From assembly GCF_034421375.1 (NCBI RefSeq), contig NZ_CP139779.1, positions 2,294,001 to 2,358,000 of the forward strand: a stretch of DNA of 64,000 bases, in the 5' to 3' direction. Origin of the DNA: Microbacterium invictum. Its GTDB lineage: Bacteria; Actinomycetota; Actinomycetes; Actinomycetales; Microbacteriaceae. Numbering within the stretch: the first letter of the stretch is position 1; the number at the start of each line of letters is the position of its first letter. Of this stretch, positions 34,876 to 45,387 are shown in pieces. The notes below the pieces were generated by a model that had not been told where the DNA came from, made no database searches, and saw only the letters and a program-made list of their open reading frames with translations. The position numbers and the translations under genes were made by a program.

Positions 34876-35565
34876 TCAACCGGTCTCTCGCGCCTCCTGA
34901 AGCGCCGTCCGCGCGGCCGTGAGGGCCTGGGAGCCGCCGAAGCCGCGGCGGGCGAGCTGCCCGGAGAGCCGGCGCAGCGCCACCTGGGGGTCGAGCCCGA
35001 CGAGGCTCCGCGCCTTCCCCCGGGCGAACTCCAGTGCCCGTTCGTCGTCGTCATCGGGCAGCTCCGCCAGTGCTGCGTCGGCGACATCGCGCTCGACCCC
35101 GCGCTGTGCCAGGCGTCGCGCGATCGCCCGGCGCCCCTCGCTCTTCCGTGCCACTCCGCTCCACACGACCTGCTCGGCCAGGCGACCGTCGTCGAGGTAA
35201 CCGCGGTCGCAGAACGTCGCCACGAGCGCGGCTGCCGCCTCGCGATCCAATCCCCGGGAGGTCAGGAACGACTCCGCCTCACGGACGGAGAGTCCGCGGG
35301 CTCCCAGCCGCCGCAGCAGCGCCCGTTCGAGTGCCACCGCGTCGACGGCGACCTCACCGGGGGCGTCGGCATCGGCGTCGGAATGCGTGGCGTCGGCATC
35401 GGACGTCGCCGCGCGGTCGGATCTCGGTCTCGCACTCCTGGACCCACCACCCGTCGACCCCGCGTTCAGTGCGTGGCCGGGCGTGCGCTCCCCCGTCGAC
35501 CCCGTGAACAGGGGGATGACGGGGGCGAGGTCGTCCTCGCCCCCGCTGTCGACGAAACGGACCAT
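34876..35565 (-). CDS. recX: RecX regulatory protein
   Basis: Modulates RecA filaments. The RecX domain covers about residues 75-229 ([52 protein letters not shown]). The first 70 residues form a low-complexity acidic extension with a repeated Asp-Ala pattern ([17 protein letters not shown]), longer than in most RecX proteins. The ATG at 35565 overlaps the last base of the recA stop, so the two are coupled. Confidence 0.93.
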   Translation of the reverse strand: MVRFVDSGGEDDLAPVIPLFTGSTGERTPGHALNAGSTGGGSRSARPRSDRAATSDADATHSDADADAPGEVAVDAVALERALLRRLGARGLSVREAESFLTSRGLDREAAAALVATFCDRGYLDDGRLAEQVVWSGVARKSEGRRAIARRLAQRGVERDVADAALAELPDDDDERALEFARGKARSLVGLDPQVALRRLSGQLARRGFGGSQALTAARTALQEARETG

Positions 35566-36611
35566 CAGGCCGGGCGTCGCGCCGCGAGCTCGTCGGCGAC
35601 AGCGCCCCCACGGGGCTGTCCGATGCCGAGCTTGTCCTTGATCTTGGACTCGATGTCGGCGGCGATGTCGTCGTTCTTCAGAAGGAAGTTGCGAGCGTTC
35701 TCTTTGCCCTGCCCCAGCTGCTCCCCGTCGTAGGTGTACCAGGCACCCGACTTCTTGACGATGCCGTGCTCGACGCCGAAGTCGATGAGACTTCCCTCTC
35801 GCGAGATGCCCACCCCGTAGAGGATGTCGAACTCGGCCTGCTTGAACGGCGGCGCCATCTTGTTCTTGACCACCTTGACGCGGGTTCGGTTGCCGACCGC
35901 CTCGGTGCCGTCCTTCAGCGTCTCGATACGACGGATATCCAGACGCACCGACGCGTAGAACTTCAGCGCCTTTCCACCGGCGGTGGTCTCGGGCGACCCG
36001 AAGAACACGCCGATCTTCTCGCGGAGCTGGTTGATGAAGATCATCGTGGTGTTGGTCTGGTTGAGCCCACCGGTCAGCTTTCGCAGCGCCTGCGACATCA
36101 GGCGCGCCTGCAGACCGACATGGGAGTCGCCCATCTCTCCCTCGATCTCGGCCTTGGGGACGAGGGCGGCGACGGAGTCGATCACCACGAGGTCGATCGC
36201 GCCGGAGCGGACGAGCATGTCGGCGATCTCGAGAGCCTGCTCACCGGTGTCGGGCTGGGACACCAGCAGCGAGTCGATGTCGACGCCGAGCTTCTTGGCG
36301 TAGTCGGGGTCGAGGGCGTGCTCGGCGTCGATGAACGCGGCGATGCCGCCGGCGCGCTGCACGTTCGCGATCGCATGCAGGGTGAGCGTGGTCTTACCGG
36401 AGGATTCCGGACCGTAGATCTCGATGATGCGGCCACGGGGAAGCCCGCCGATGCCGAGGGCGACGTCCAAGGCGATGGAGCCGGTGGGGACGACCTCGAC
36501 GGGAGCGCGCTCGTCGCTGCCCAGGCGCATCACCGAGCCCTTTCCGAACTGCCGGTCGATCTGAGCGAGAGCCGTCTCGAGGGCTTTCTCGCGGTCGGCG
36601 GGTGATGGCAT
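35565..36611 (-). CDS. recA: Recombinase RecA
   Basis: Strand-exchange ATPase and coprotease for LexA. The 348-residue protein has Walker [10 protein letters not shown], Walker B in [10 protein letters not shown], the [14 protein letters not shown] signature, and loop L2 ([21 protein letters not shown]). No intein. The ATG at 36611 is preceded by AAGGAG. A small hairpin lies in the leader. Encoded with recX and close to lexA. Confidence 0.99.
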   Translation of the reverse strand: MPSPADREKALETALAQIDRQFGKGSVMRLGSDERAPVEVVPTGSIALDVALGIGGLPRGRIIEIYGPESSGKTTLTLHAIANVQRAGGIAAFIDAEHALDPDYAKKLGVDIDSLLVSQPDTGEQALEIADMLVRSGAIDLVVIDSVAALVPKAEIEGEMGDSHVGLQARLMSQALRKLTGGLNQTNTTMIFINQLREKIGVFFGSPETTAGGKALKFYASVRLDIRRIETLKDGTEAVGNRTRVKVVKNKMAPPFKQAEFDILYGVGISREGSLIDFGVEHGIVKKSGAWYTYDGEQLGQGKENARNFLLKNDDIAADIESKIKDKLGIGQPRGGAVADELAARRPA

Positions 36612-36841
36612 GGTGTGCTCCTTCTGCTCGCGTTCCGTCGCCTGTAGGCTGCCGCGCTCTGCATCGGATGATGCAGATGCTGCGGCAAGGCGGAGGTGTC
36701 GTTCGACGCGATTCACGCTAGAAGGGGCCTCCGACATCGACCGTCGACCCGCACCATTCCGTGGATAACCACCGTGCGACACCTGCTGTGCAGGAGCCTA
36801 CGCCGATCTCGAACGCATCTTCGACGACACGCCGCGTGCGT
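36612..36841 (-). promoter_or_regulatory. recA upstream region with hairpin and a LexA half-site
   Basis: A 230-bp gap separates recA from the DUF3046 gene. CTGCATC (36659-36665) pairs with GATGCAG (36670-36676). On the minus strand GTCGAACGA lies at about 36699-36707, the same core as near lexA (from 25738), but its second half does not match a full SOS box. No other features were seen. Confidence 0.4.
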
Positions 36842-37066
36842 TCACCCGCGTCGCGGCTCGAGCCGCCCCACGCCGTACCACCGCTCGGGGGGTACGTCGG
36901 CCGCGAGGCAGAGGGCGCGCCAGACCTCCCGGGGCGCCGTGCCCGCAGCGAGCGCCTCATCCGCCGTCCGCCCATCGAGGTCGGAGAGCACGAGGTCCGC
37001 CGTCAGCGCGGCGCCGCGAGGTCCGAACTCCGCTTCGACGGCGCGCTGGAACTCGCTGCGACGCAT
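36842..37066 (-). CDS. DUF3046 domain protein
   Basis: A 74-residue protein of the DUF3046 family: MRRSEFQRAVEAEFGPRGAAL at the start and a C-terminal REVWRALCLAADVPPERWYG. The family is confined to actinobacteria and usually sits next to recA. Function unknown. ATG at 37066. Confidence 0.88.
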   Translation of the reverse strand: MRRSEFQRAVEAEFGPRGAALTADLVLSDLDGRTADEALAAGTAPREVWRALCLAADVPPERWYGVGRLEPRRG

Positions 37067-37079
37067 GGATGACCGCGCG

Positions 37080-37388
37080 TCAGCGCAGCGACAGCTCGGC
37101 GTCGACGGACGCGACCAGGTCGTCGGGGACGACGTCGGGGAAGGTCTGCAGGCCCTCGAGGACGGCGATGCGGTCGCCGACCTCGCGCATGATGGTGGAG
37201 ATCGGAACGTCCAGCGCTTCGGCGACCGATGCGAGGATCTCGCTCGAGGCCTCCTTCTGGCCGCGCTCGACCTCGCTGAGGTAGCCCAGGGCCACGCTCG
37301 CACGGCTGGCGACCTGGCGGAGGGTTCGCCCCTTCTGCTGGCGGAGGTCACGCAGGACTTCGCCGATCTCGTGACGTACCAGGATCAT
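37080..37388 (-). CDS. clgR: XRE-family transcriptional regulator, ClgR-like
   Basis: A 102-residue Cro/C1-type HTH protein: ILVRHEIGEVLRDLRQQKGRTLRQVASRASVALGYLSEVERGQKEAS. The sequence and position between cinA/pgsA and recA match ClgR, the activator of clpP, clpC and related protease genes in actinobacteria, which is itself degraded by Clp. The leftward start has AAGGAGGGG upstream. A 150-base gap before it probably carries its own promoter. Confidence 0.88.
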   Translation of the reverse strand: MILVRHEIGEVLRDLRQQKGRTLRQVASRASVALGYLSEVERGQKEASSEILASVAEALDVPISTIMREVGDRIAVLEGLQTFPDVVPDDLVASVDAELSLR

Positions 37389-37538
37389 GTGGGTCCCCTC
37401 CTTACCGTTGATTCCGCCGCTGTCCGGGTGAACAACGGTACAACACCGATGCAGTCACACTAATCCTGTGCGCTGGGTGATGGGTGGGAATCACCGAATG
37501 TAACCGAGCAGAAACACGACGTGTTCCCGATCCGCCGA

Positions 37539-38051
37539 TCACGTTCTCGCCCGCACTTCGTCGAGTGCCCGGCGGACGGTCTCCGCGCGGACCTCGGCCC
37601 GCGTCCCGGCCAGTTCGAGGGGCACCACCACCGAGGTCTCCGGGGTGCGGATCCCGATGAACACGGTGCCCACCGCCTGACCGTCCTGAGGGTCGGGTCC
37701 GGCCACGCCGGTGGTCGAGACGCCCACGTCCGCTCCCAGTCGATCGCGCACGCCGGCCGCCATCTGGCGCGCGACCTCGGGATCGACCGCGCCGCGGGTG
37801 TCGAGCAGCGTGTCGTCCACGCCGAGGAGGTGGTGCTTCAGATCCGTCGCATAGGCGATGACTCCTCCGCGCACGAGCGACGAGGCCCCCGGCACCGAGA
37901 CGAGGGTGGCCACCAGCAGTCCACCGGTGAGGGACTCCGCGACGGCGACGGTCCAGCCGCGGCGGGCCAGAGCGTGCAGGAGAGCGGATGCCGCGGCATC
38001 CCCCTCTCCCTCGTCCCGAACGCTCTGCGGGTCCGCGCCCGGATCGGTCAT
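37539..38051 (-). CDS. cinA: CinA C-terminal domain protein (nicotinamide-nucleotide amidase type)
   Basis: A 170-residue protein that is only the CinA C-terminal (PncC) domain: TVAVAESLTGGLLVATLVSVPGASS, GGVIAYATDLKHHLLGV, STTGVAGPDPQDGQAVGTVFIG. PncC deamidates NMN to recycle pyridine nucleotides. The N-terminal molybdopterin-binding-like half of full CinA is absent, as in many actinobacteria. ATGA overlap with pgsA. Confidence 0.92.
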   Translation of the reverse strand: MTDPGADPQSVRDEGEGDAAASALLHALARRGWTVAVAESLTGGLLVATLVSVPGASSLVRGGVIAYATDLKHHLLGVDDTLLDTRGAVDPEVARQMAAGVRDRLGADVGVSTTGVAGPDPQDGQAVGTVFIGIRTPETSVVVPLELAGTRAEVRAETVRRALDEVRART

Positions 38052-38620
38052 GAGCCGCCCCGCGCGCGTCGGGCGCCCCGCACTTCGCTGATGACGTAGT
38101 CGATGCCGCTGGCGATGGTGAGGATGACGGCGATCGTCATCGTCACCCCGTTGACCCACCAGATCCATTCGCCCACGAGGGGTGCGAGCGGGAGCAGGGC
38201 CAGCGAGAGGGCGACCGACTGCGCGACGGTCTTGAGCTTGCCCATCCAGGCCGCCGCGAGCACATGATCGCTCACGACCATGAACCGATACACGGTGATC
38301 CCGATCTCGCGGATCAGGACGACGATGGTAATCCACCACGGAAGCTCGCCGAGGATCGACAGTCCGATGAACGCGAACCCGGTCAGCACCTTGTCGGCGA
38401 TCGGATCGAGCAGCTTGCCGAGGTCGGTGACGATGTCGTTGCGGCGGGCGATCCAGCCGTCCACGCCGTCGGTGGCGATGGCGACGATGAACAGCGCCGC
38501 CGCCCACCACCGCAGCGCACCGTCGGCGCCGGCGTCGACGAGCAGCATCGCGAGGAAGACCGGCGCGACGAGGATCCGCACCACGGTGATGACGTTCGGC
38601 AGCTGCCGCGGCACAGCCAT
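38048..38620 (-). CDS. pgsA: CDP-diacylglycerol-glycerol-3-phosphate 3-phosphatidyltransferase
   Basis: Integral membrane enzyme of phosphatidylglycerol synthesis, 190 residues with about five to six helices. The CDP-alcohol phosphotransferase motif is complete: DGVDGWIARRNDIVTDLGKLLDPIADK. The ATG at 38620 overlaps the ftsK stop as TGATG. Some paralogues make other phosphatidyl lipids; position with cinA and ftsK favours PgsA. Confidence 0.92.
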   Translation of the reverse strand: MAVPRQLPNVITVVRILVAPVFLAMLLVDAGADGALRWWAAALFIVAIATDGVDGWIARRNDIVTDLGKLLDPIADKVLTGFAFIGLSILGELPWWITIVVLIREIGITVYRFMVVSDHVLAAAWMGKLKTVAQSVALSLALLPLAPLVGEWIWWVNGVTMTIAVILTIASGIDYVISEVRGARRARGGS

Positions 38621-41265
38621 CAGTCGCGCCCCGTCAGATCCCACGCGTCCTCGCCGGCATCGGCGTCGACGACGGGCAGACCCTCGAACTGGGCGTCGAC
38701 CGGGTCGGCGTCGTCCTCCGGAACGTCCTCGCCGCGGATCCGCGCGAGCACGCCCGGCAGCTGCTCGGCGGTGACGAGGACGTCGCGGGCCTTGGACCCC
38801 TCCGACGGACCGACGATCTCTCGCGACTCGAGCAGATCCATCAGTCGCCCGGCCTTGGCGAAGCCGACGCGGAGCTTGCGCTGCAGCATCGAGGTCGAGC
38901 CGAACTGGGTCGAGACCACCAGCTCGGCCGCGGCGAGCAGGAGCTCGAGATCATCGCCGATGTCGGCGTCGATCTCCTTCTTCTCCGCAGACGCGGCGAC
39001 GTCGGGCCGGTATTCCGGCCGAGCCTGCTGGGTGACGTGCGCGACGACCTTCTCGATCTCGGACTCGCTGACCCAGGCACCCTGCACCCGGAGCGCCTTC
39101 GAGGTGCCCATCGGCAGGAAGAGGCCGTCGCCCTGACCGATCAGGCGGTCGGCACCGGGCTGATCGAGGATGACCCGGGAATCGGTGACGCTCGTGACGG
39201 CGAAGGCGAGCCGCGAGGGCACGTTGGCCTTGATCAGACCCGTCACGACGTCGACGGAGGGACGCTGGGTCGCCAGCACCAGGTGGATGCCGCTCGCGCG
39301 CGCCAGCTGGGTGATGCGCACGATCGAGTCCTCGACGTCACGGGGCGCGACCATCATCAGGTCGGCGAGCTCGTCGACGACGACGAGGAGGTAGGGATAG
39401 GGCTTGAGCACCCGCTCGCTCCCGGCCGGGAGCTGCACCTCGCCGGCACGCACCGCGCGGTTGAAGTCGTCGATATGGCGGAAGCCGAACGACGCCAAGT
39501 CGTCGTACCGCATGTCCATCTCCTTCACCACCCACTGCAGCGCCTCGGCGGCCTTCTTGGGATTGGTGATGATGGGCGTGATGAGATGCGGCACACCGGC
39601 GTAGGACGTCAGCTCGACCCGCTTCGGGTCGATCAGCACCATGCGCACGTCGGCGGGCTTCGCGCGCATGAGCAGGCTCGTGATCATCGAGTTGACGAAG
39701 CTCGACTTGCCCGACCCGGTGGAGCCGGCGACGAGGAGGTGGGGCATCTTGGCGAGGTTCGCCACGACGTACCCGCCGCCGACATCCTTGCCCACGCCAA
39801 TCGTCATGGGGTGGGTCGACGCCGCAGCGGCGCCGGAGCGCAGAACGTCTCCGAGGGTGACGATCTCGCGGTCGGCGTTGGGGATCTCGACGCCGATGGC
39901 GCTCTTGCCCGGGATCGGGGCGAGGATCCGCACCTCGTTGGATGCGACGGCGTACGCGATGTTGTTGGTGAGCGCCGTGATGCGCTCGACCTTCACCCCG
40001 GGGCCGAGAGCGATCTCGTACTGCGTCACGGTCGGACCGCGTGAGAACCCGGTGACCCGGGCGTCGACCTGGAACTGGTCGAGGACGCCGGTGATCGCGG
40101 CCACGACGGCGTCGTTGGCCGCGGAGCGCTCGCGATGGGGCGTGCCCGCGGCGAGCGCAGCGACCGACGGCAGGCGGTAGGGGGCGTCCGACGAGGTCAG
40201 CCCGCCCTCCGTTCCGAGGCCCGAGAGCCCGGGGAGGTCGTCCGCGCTGTCGTCCTGGGCGGCGTCGTCGCGCAGCGCGGTCGACTCCGCGCCGCGGGAT
40301 GCGGGAAGGGGCGGCCGAGCGGGGATGATCTCGGTGACGGCGTCGGTCGCGGGAGCGACAGGGGTGATCGCCTGCTCGAAGCCGCCTTCGGCGGCACCGG
40401 GGGTGAGGAGGGCGGTCAGGTCGTCCGAGGACAGGTCGCTGTCGACATCCTTCTCGCGACCGGTGCGATTGCGACGCCACCACGGCAACGAATCCGCACG
40501 GTCGTCGTCGGCGTCGCCGTCAGCCTCGGAGTCGGATGCCGCCGGACCGCTGCCCGTGGTGGGTTCGGCGCCGAACATCCAGGCGTAGAGCTCGCCGAGC
40601 CGGCGTCCGATCCGGTTCGGCGGGGTCTTCGTCAGGATGAGGAGGCTGAGGATCACCAGCAGCCCGAGCGCGATGCAGCCCCCGACGTCGGTCAACAGCA
40701 GCGCCAGCGGCTCGCCGACCATCCAGCCGAGGACGCCGCCGGCCTCGCTGAGCGCCGGGAGACCCTGGCGGGGCTCGGGGCGACCGCCGAGGACGTGACA
40801 GAAACCGGCGACGGCGAGGACGAACAGGGCGAAGCCGATTCCGATGCGCCCGTTGTCGTGTACCGAGGGCGGATGACGGAACAGCCACCCCGCGAGGAGG
40901 ATCAGGAAGACCGGCAGGACGAACGCCTCGCGGCCGATCAGGCCGCCGGCGGTGTAGGCGCTGATCGTGCGCGCGACGTCGGATCCGATGAAGAACCACT
41001 CCACCACCGCTCCGGCGAGCGCGAGGAGCACCAGCAGGAACGGGAAGCCGTCCCGGCGCTGATCCTTCTCGAGCGACTCCAGCCCGAAGGCCCGGAAAAG
41101 CCCGCCGACACCGTGCGCGAGCCCCAGCCAGGCGCGCACGACGACGGGAGGTCGTTGCGCGTCGTCGACGTAGGCCTTCGGAGCGGGCGCGGCTTTGCGG
41201 GCGCGCGACGGAGCGCCCTTCGCGGGCGCTCGACCATTCTTGGTCGGGGTGGTGCTCCTGGCCAT
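38620..41265 (-). CDS. ftsK: DNA translocase FtsK
   Basis: Septal DNA pump that clears chromosomes and activates dif recombination. The 881-residue protein has a basic N-terminus, about four membrane helices (between residues 75 and 215), an acidic Asp/Ala/Pro linker (about 230-370), and the motor with Walker A in [11 protein letters not shown], then [12 protein letters not shown] and [15 protein letters not shown]. The C-terminal gamma winged helix ([27 protein letters not shown]) reads KOPS sites. A tail of about 50 acidic residues follows. Confidence 0.97.
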   Translation of the reverse strand: MARSTTPTKNGRAPAKGAPSRARKAAPAPKAYVDDAQRPPVVVRAWLGLAHGVGGLFRAFGLESLEKDQRRDGFPFLLVLLALAGAVVEWFFIGSDVARTISAYTAGGLIGREAFVLPVFLILLAGWLFRHPPSVHDNGRIGIGFALFVLAVAGFCHVLGGRPEPRQGLPALSEAGGVLGWMVGEPLALLLTDVGGCIALGLLVILSLLILTKTPPNRIGRRLGELYAWMFGAEPTTGSGPAASDSEADGDADDDRADSLPWWRRNRTGREKDVDSDLSSDDLTALLTPGAAEGGFEQAITPVAPATDAVTEIIPARPPLPASRGAESTALRDDAAQDDSADDLPGLSGLGTEGGLTSSDAPYRLPSVAALAAGTPHRERSAANDAVVAAITGVLDQFQVDARVTGFSRGPTVTQYEIALGPGVKVERITALTNNIAYAVASNEVRILAPIPGKSAIGVEIPNADREIVTLGDVLRSGAAAASTHPMTIGVGKDVGGGYVVANLAKMPHLLVAGSTGSGKSSFVNSMITSLLMRAKPADVRMVLIDPKRVELTSYAGVPHLITPIITNPKKAAEALQWVVKEMDMRYDDLASFGFRHIDDFNRAVRAGEVQLPAGSERVLKPYPYLLVVVDELADLMMVAPRDVEDSIVRITQLARASGIHLVLATQRPSVDVVTGLIKANVPSRLAFAVTSVTDSRVILDQPGADRLIGQGDGLFLPMGTSKALRVQGAWVSESEIEKVVAHVTQQARPEYRPDVAASAEKKEIDADIGDDLELLLAAAELVVSTQFGSTSMLQRKLRVGFAKAGRLMDLLESREIVGPSEGSKARDVLVTAEQLPGVLARIRGEDVPEDDADPVDAQFEGLPVVDADAGEDAWDLTGRD

Positions 41266-41344
41266 GGTTCGAGCGTAGGCGCCACCACCCGCCTTCGCCC
41301 GGAGCGACCCCCCGAACGCCGGGCTTCGGCCCGGGCGGCGGCGC

Positions 41345-41839
41345 TCAGCGGAGCCGCTTGACCATCGTGTCGCGTCCCATCCCCGACTGCGTCACCGCGA
41401 ACCCCTCGGAGCGGTAGAGCGTCACGGCGTAGTTGCCCCGCTCGACGCTCAGACTGAGCCGGGACAGACCGCGGCTGCGGGCATGGTCGGCCAGGCTCCG
41501 CATGAGCACACGACCGACGCCCTGCGCCCGCCACAGCGGTTTGATCCCGATGATCAACTCGGGCACCCCGGTGCCCACGTATCCGAAGCCCGGGTCGCTG
41601 CGCGGGAACACGCGGTACCACGCGGCTCCGATGGCTTCGTCGTGGTCGGCGAGCGCGACGAAACCCTCATCGCCCGGTCGCATCCATCCGGACACGTAAC
41701 GGCTGTACTCGTCGCTCGCGAGGATCTGGTGCCGAGGACGGGCTCCGCCCTGCCGCCAGTTCGCCGCCTCGACCACCATGTCCGCGAGGAATCCGCCGTC
41801 CGCCTGGACGGCGGGGCGGATGCGGAAGGCGGCGGGCAT
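41345..41839 (-). CDS. GNAT family acetyltransferase
   Basis: A 164-residue acetyltransferase. The acetyl-CoA binding part reads [18 protein letters not shown] and the fold ends with [13 protein letters not shown] and the basic [10 protein letters not shown]. The N-terminus [23 protein letters not shown] is typical of small-molecule GNATs. Substrate unknown. Sits between rnj and ftsK. Confidence 0.85.
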   Translation of the reverse strand: MPAAFRIRPAVQADGGFLADMVVEAANWRQGGARPRHQILASDEYSRYVSGWMRPGDEGFVALADHDEAIGAAWYRVFPRSDPGFGYVGTGVPELIIGIKPLWRAQGVGRVLMRSLADHARSRGLSRLSLSVERGNYAVTLYRSEGFAVTQSGMGRDTMVKRLR

Positions 41840-41878
41840 GCGGCGATTGTAGGGCGCGCGACCGGCCGGCGCTCGCGC

Positions 41879-43555
41879 TCAGGCCTCGATGACCAGCGGC
41901 ACGATCATCGGACGCCGGCGCAACGACTGGTTCACCCAGCGACCGATGGTGCGGCGGACCACCTGGGAGAGCGCGTGGGTGTCGCGCACCCCGGACTGCG
42001 CCGCCTCCGTCAGGGCCGCGGCGATCTTCGGCTTGACCCCGTCGAAGACCTTGTCGTCCTCGGCGAAGCCGCGCGCGTGGATCTCGGGACCGCTGATGAT
42101 CTTCCCAGTGGCGGCGTCGACGACGATGATGACCGAGATGAAGCCCTCCTCGCCCAGGATCCGGCGGTCCTTCAGGTCGGCCTCGGTGATCTCGCCGACC
42201 GTCGAACCGTCGACGTAGACGAAACCGAGGTCGAGCTGCCCCACGACCTCGGCGACCCCGTCGCGAAGGTCGACCACGGTGCCGTTCTCGCCGATGATCG
42301 TCCGCTCCGGCGCGATTCCGGTGTCCTGGGCGAGGCGGGCGTTGGCCATCAGGTGCCGGTACTCGCCGTGCACTGGCAGGACGTTGCGGGGCTTGAGGAT
42401 GTTGTAGCAGTACAGCAGTTCCCCGGCGGCGGCGTGGCCCGACACGTGCACCTGGGCGTTGCCCTTGTGCACCACGTTCGCTCCGAGCTTGGTGAGCCCG
42501 TCGATCACGCGGTACACGGCGTTCTCGTTGCCCGGGATGAGGCTCGAGGCGAGGATCACGGTGTCGCCGGGCCCCGGTTCGATCTCGTGGTCGAGGTTCG
42601 CCATGCGGCTGAGCACGGCCATCGGCTCGCCCTGCGAGCCGGTCGACATGTAGACGATCCTGTCGTCGGGAAGGTCGCGGGCCTTCTTGTAGTCGATCAG
42701 CACACCCTCGGGCACGTGGAGGTAGCCGAGGTCGGACGCGATCGTCATGTTGCGCAGCATGCTGCGCCCGAGGAGCGCCACACGGCGGCCGTGCGCCGCG
42801 GCCGCGTCGAGGACCTGCTGGACGCGGTGGACGTGGCTGGAGAAGCTCGCCACGATCACCCGGCGGGGCGCCCGCGCGATCACCTGGTCGAGCACCGGAC
42901 CGATCGAGCGTTCCAGCGGCGTGAAGCCCGGAACATCGGCGTTCGTGGAGTCGACCAGGAACAGGTCGACGCCCTCCTCCCCCAGGCGCGCGAAGGCACG
43001 CAGGTCGGTCAGGCGACCGTCCAGCGGCAGCTGGTCCATCTTGAAGTCCCCGGTCGCGAGGACGGTACCGGCGGGAGTGCGGATGGCGACGGCAAGCGCG
43101 TCGGGGATCGAGTGGTTGACCGCGACGAACTCGAGGTCGAACGGCCCCACCTTCTCGCGCCGACCCTCGGCGACCGTGAGGCTGTAGGGCTTGATGCGGT
43201 GCTCTTTGAGCTTGGCCTCGACGAGGGCGAGGGTCAGCGACGAACCGATGAGGGGGATGTCGGCCTTTAGCCGCAGAAGATAGGGAACGGCGCCGATGTG
43301 GTCTTCGTGACCGTGGGTCAGGACCACCCCGACGATGTCGTCGAGGCGCTGCCGGATGGGCTCGAAGTCGGGGAGGATCAGGTCGACGCCCGGCTGGTGC
43401 TCCTCGGGGAAGAGCACGCCGCAGTCGACGACGAGCAGCTTCCCGTCGAACTCGAAGACGGTCATGTTCCTGCCGACCTCGCCGAGCCCGCCGAGCGGCG
43501 TGACGCGGAGGGTTCCTGCCGACAGGGCGGGGGGATCGAAGGGTGTGGTGGGCAT
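41879..43555 (-). CDS. rnj: Ribonuclease J
   Basis: Metallo-beta-lactamase/beta-CASP RNase with endo- and 5'-3' exonuclease activity in mRNA decay and rRNA processing. The 558-residue protein has LTHGHEDHIGAVPYLL (zinc ligands), NHSIPDALAVAI, TGDFKMDQ, the beta-CASP region STGSQGEPMAVLSRMA, and HVSGHAAAGEL. The ATG at 43555 lies 59 bases below the dapA stop. Confidence 0.96.
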   Translation of the reverse strand: MPTTPFDPPALSAGTLRVTPLGGLGEVGRNMTVFEFDGKLLVVDCGVLFPEEHQPGVDLILPDFEPIRQRLDDIVGVVLTHGHEDHIGAVPYLLRLKADIPLIGSSLTLALVEAKLKEHRIKPYSLTVAEGRREKVGPFDLEFVAVNHSIPDALAVAIRTPAGTVLATGDFKMDQLPLDGRLTDLRAFARLGEEGVDLFLVDSTNADVPGFTPLERSIGPVLDQVIARAPRRVIVASFSSHVHRVQQVLDAAAAHGRRVALLGRSMLRNMTIASDLGYLHVPEGVLIDYKKARDLPDDRIVYMSTGSQGEPMAVLSRMANLDHEIEPGPGDTVILASSLIPGNENAVYRVIDGLTKLGANVVHKGNAQVHVSGHAAAGELLYCYNILKPRNVLPVHGEYRHLMANARLAQDTGIAPERTIIGENGTVVDLRDGVAEVVGQLDLGFVYVDGSTVGEITEADLKDRRILGEEGFISVIIVVDAATGKIISGPEIHARGFAEDDKVFDGVKPKIAAALTEAAQSGVRDTHALSQVVRRTIGRWVNQSLRRRPMIVPLVIEA

Positions 43556-43614
43556 CTCTCGCCTTCCTGCCGCGCGGCGCGCGGCGGTCGCGGGCTCGTC
43601 GAGAGCCGCGGGGG

Positions 43615-44592
43615 TTATCGCGTGGTACCCGACACCTTCGGCAGCGCGCCACCGGCGGCGGCGTTGCGGTCGGGTCGGAAGTTGGAGAAGTCGGCGCCGG
43701 GCACCTCGGACACCAGTGCCAGCTCGTCTTCGATGCGCGCGGCCTCCCACTCCTCGGGACCGACGAGCGGGAGCCGCACGCGGGGGCTTCCGATGCGTCC
43801 GAGCCCGTGCAGGATGTACTTCGCCGCGACCGTGCCCGGCACGTGCGTCATCACGGCCCGGACGAGGGGCTCGAGCTTCTTGTGCGCGGCCGTCGCGGCC
43901 CCGAGGTCCCCGCTGTTGACCGCGTCGACGATCACCCGATAGGGCTCTGCGGCGATGTTGGCCGTGACCCCGATGAGTCCGGTGGCGCCGATCGACAGGT
44001 GGGGCAGCACATTGGCGTCATCGCCCGAGAAGTACATCAGGTCGGTCTGGTTCAGCACGCGGCTGACCTCGCTGAAGTCGCCCTTGGCATCCTTGATCGC
44101 GAGGATGTTGGGGTGCTTGGCCAGACGCAGGATGGTCTCGTAGCGGATCGGCACCCCGGTGCGACCGGGGATGTCGTAGAGGATGACCGGCAGGTCGGTG
44201 GCGTCGGCGACGAGCCGGAAGTGCGTGAGGATCCCGGCCTGGGTGGGCTTGTTGTAATAGGGCGTGACGATCATGATGCCGTCGGCCCCGGCACGCTCGC
44301 TGGCCCTGTAGAGCTCGATCGCATGCGCCGTCTCGTTGGAGCCGCCGCCGGTGATGATGCGGGCGCGGCCCGCCGCGACATCCTTCCCCACCTCGACCAG
44401 CCGGATCTTCTCGGCGTCGGTGAGGGTGCTGGTCTCGCCGGTGGTGCCGGTGACGACGATGCCGTCGGCCCCGTGGGCGATGCACGAGTCGATGTGCTTC
44501 TCCACGGCGGGCCAGTCGACCTCGCCGTCGGCGGTCATCGGGGTGACCAGCGCGACGAGCACCTGTCCGAAGGGGTTGCCCGTGTGCGTCAT
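43615..44592 (-). CDS. dapA: 4-hydroxy-tetrahydrodipicolinate synthase
   Basis: Condenses pyruvate with aspartate semialdehyde, the committed step of DAP/lysine synthesis. The 325-residue TIM barrel shows TGTTGETSTL, the proton-relay tyrosine in ILYDIPGRTG, and the Schiff-base lysine in ILAIKDAKGD. A C-terminal extension of about 20 residues is Ala/Gly-rich. Part of thyX-SDR-dapA-rnj. Confidence 0.97.
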   Translation of the reverse strand: MTHTGNPFGQVLVALVTPMTADGEVDWPAVEKHIDSCIAHGADGIVVTGTTGETSTLTDAEKIRLVEVGKDVAAGRARIITGGGSNETAHAIELYRASERAGADGIMIVTPYYNKPTQAGILTHFRLVADATDLPVILYDIPGRTGVPIRYETILRLAKHPNILAIKDAKGDFSEVSRVLNQTDLMYFSGDDANVLPHLSIGATGLIGVTANIAAEPYRVIVDAVNSGDLGAATAAHKKLEPLVRAVMTHVPGTVAAKYILHGLGRIGSPRVRLPLVGPEEWEAARIEDELALVSEVPGADFSNFRPDRNAAAGGALPKVSGTTR

Positions 44593-44624
44593 GCCCCCAG
44601 GCTATCGCCCGCGGCTCTGCGGAT

Positions 44625-45386
44625 TCAGCGGCCGCGGGACGCCGCCGCAGCGACCAGGCCGTCGGGGACCACCCGCGACAGCGCGACGAGCGCCTTGTAC
44701 CGCAGCGAGGGGACGGACACGGCCCGCCCGCGGGCGACGTCGCGCAGCGACTCCCTGACGACTTCGGGCGCACGCAGCCACAGCGCCGCGGGCACACCCT
44801 CCTTTCCCGGGGCAAGGCCCATCCGCTCGTGGAAGTTCGTGTGCACGAACCCGGGGCAGACCGCCGTGACGGTCACGCCGCGGGCCCGGTAGGTCACGTT
44901 CGCCCACCGGCTGAAGCTGATCAGCCAGCCCTTCGCCGCCCCGTAGGTGCCGCGCGGCACGAAACCGGCCACCGAGGCGATGTTCACGATCCGCCCGCTC
45001 CCCCGCTCGAGCATCCCGGGGAGGACGGCACGCATCAGACGCATCGCCACCTCGACGTGAAGGGTCAGGTGACGCGCCTCGGCGTCGGGGTCGTTCCGCT
45101 CGAAGGCGAGGGGCAGTCCGAAGCCGGCGTTGTTGACGAGGAGGTCGATCGGATGCCGCGGGTCGCCGGCGCGCTCCTCGACACGCGCGCGGTCGTCGGC
45201 ATCGAGCAGGTCGGCGGCGAGGATCTCGACCTCCCCGCCCGAGGCCCGCGCCTCACCGGCCACCCGCTCGAGCGCCGCGACGTCGCGTGCGACGAGCACG
45301 AGATCCATCCCGCGAGCGGCGAGCTGCCGCGCGTACTCGGCGCCGAGGCCGGAGCTGGCTCCTGTGATCAGCGCCGTCCGCGCCAT
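44625..45386 (-). CDS. Short-chain dehydrogenase/reductase
   Basis: Classical SDR of 253 residues. The NAD(P) site is LITGASSGLGAEYARQLA, the NNAG motif is LLVNNAGFGL, the serine lies in IVNIASVAG, and YxxxK is YGAAK. The C-terminus is hydrophobic and basic. Substrate unknown. The ATG at 45386 lies one base after the thyX stop, so it is coupled to thyX, an unusual insertion in the thyX-dapA link. Confidence 0.9.
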   Translation of the reverse strand: MARTALITGASSGLGAEYARQLAARGMDLVLVARDVAALERVAGEARASGGEVEILAADLLDADDRARVEERAGDPRHPIDLLVNNAGFGLPLAFERNDPDAEARHLTLHVEVAMRLMRAVLPGMLERGSGRIVNIASVAGFVPRGTYGAAKGWLISFSRWANVTYRARGVTVTAVCPGFVHTNFHERMGLAPGKEGVPAALWLRAPEVVRESLRDVARGRAVSVPSLRYKALVALSRVVPDGLVAAAASRGR

Positions 45387-45387
45387 G

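Noticed and set aside
36842..37388. Single long frame joining the DUF3046 and clgR region
   Set aside because: The two real genes are separate: clgR ends at 37080 and DUF3046 starts at ATG 37066, each with its own family pattern in a different frame.
37513..37525. Short dyad AACACGACGTGTT after cinA
   Set aside because: Only a 6-bp stem with a single-base centre. Too weak to call a terminator or operator.
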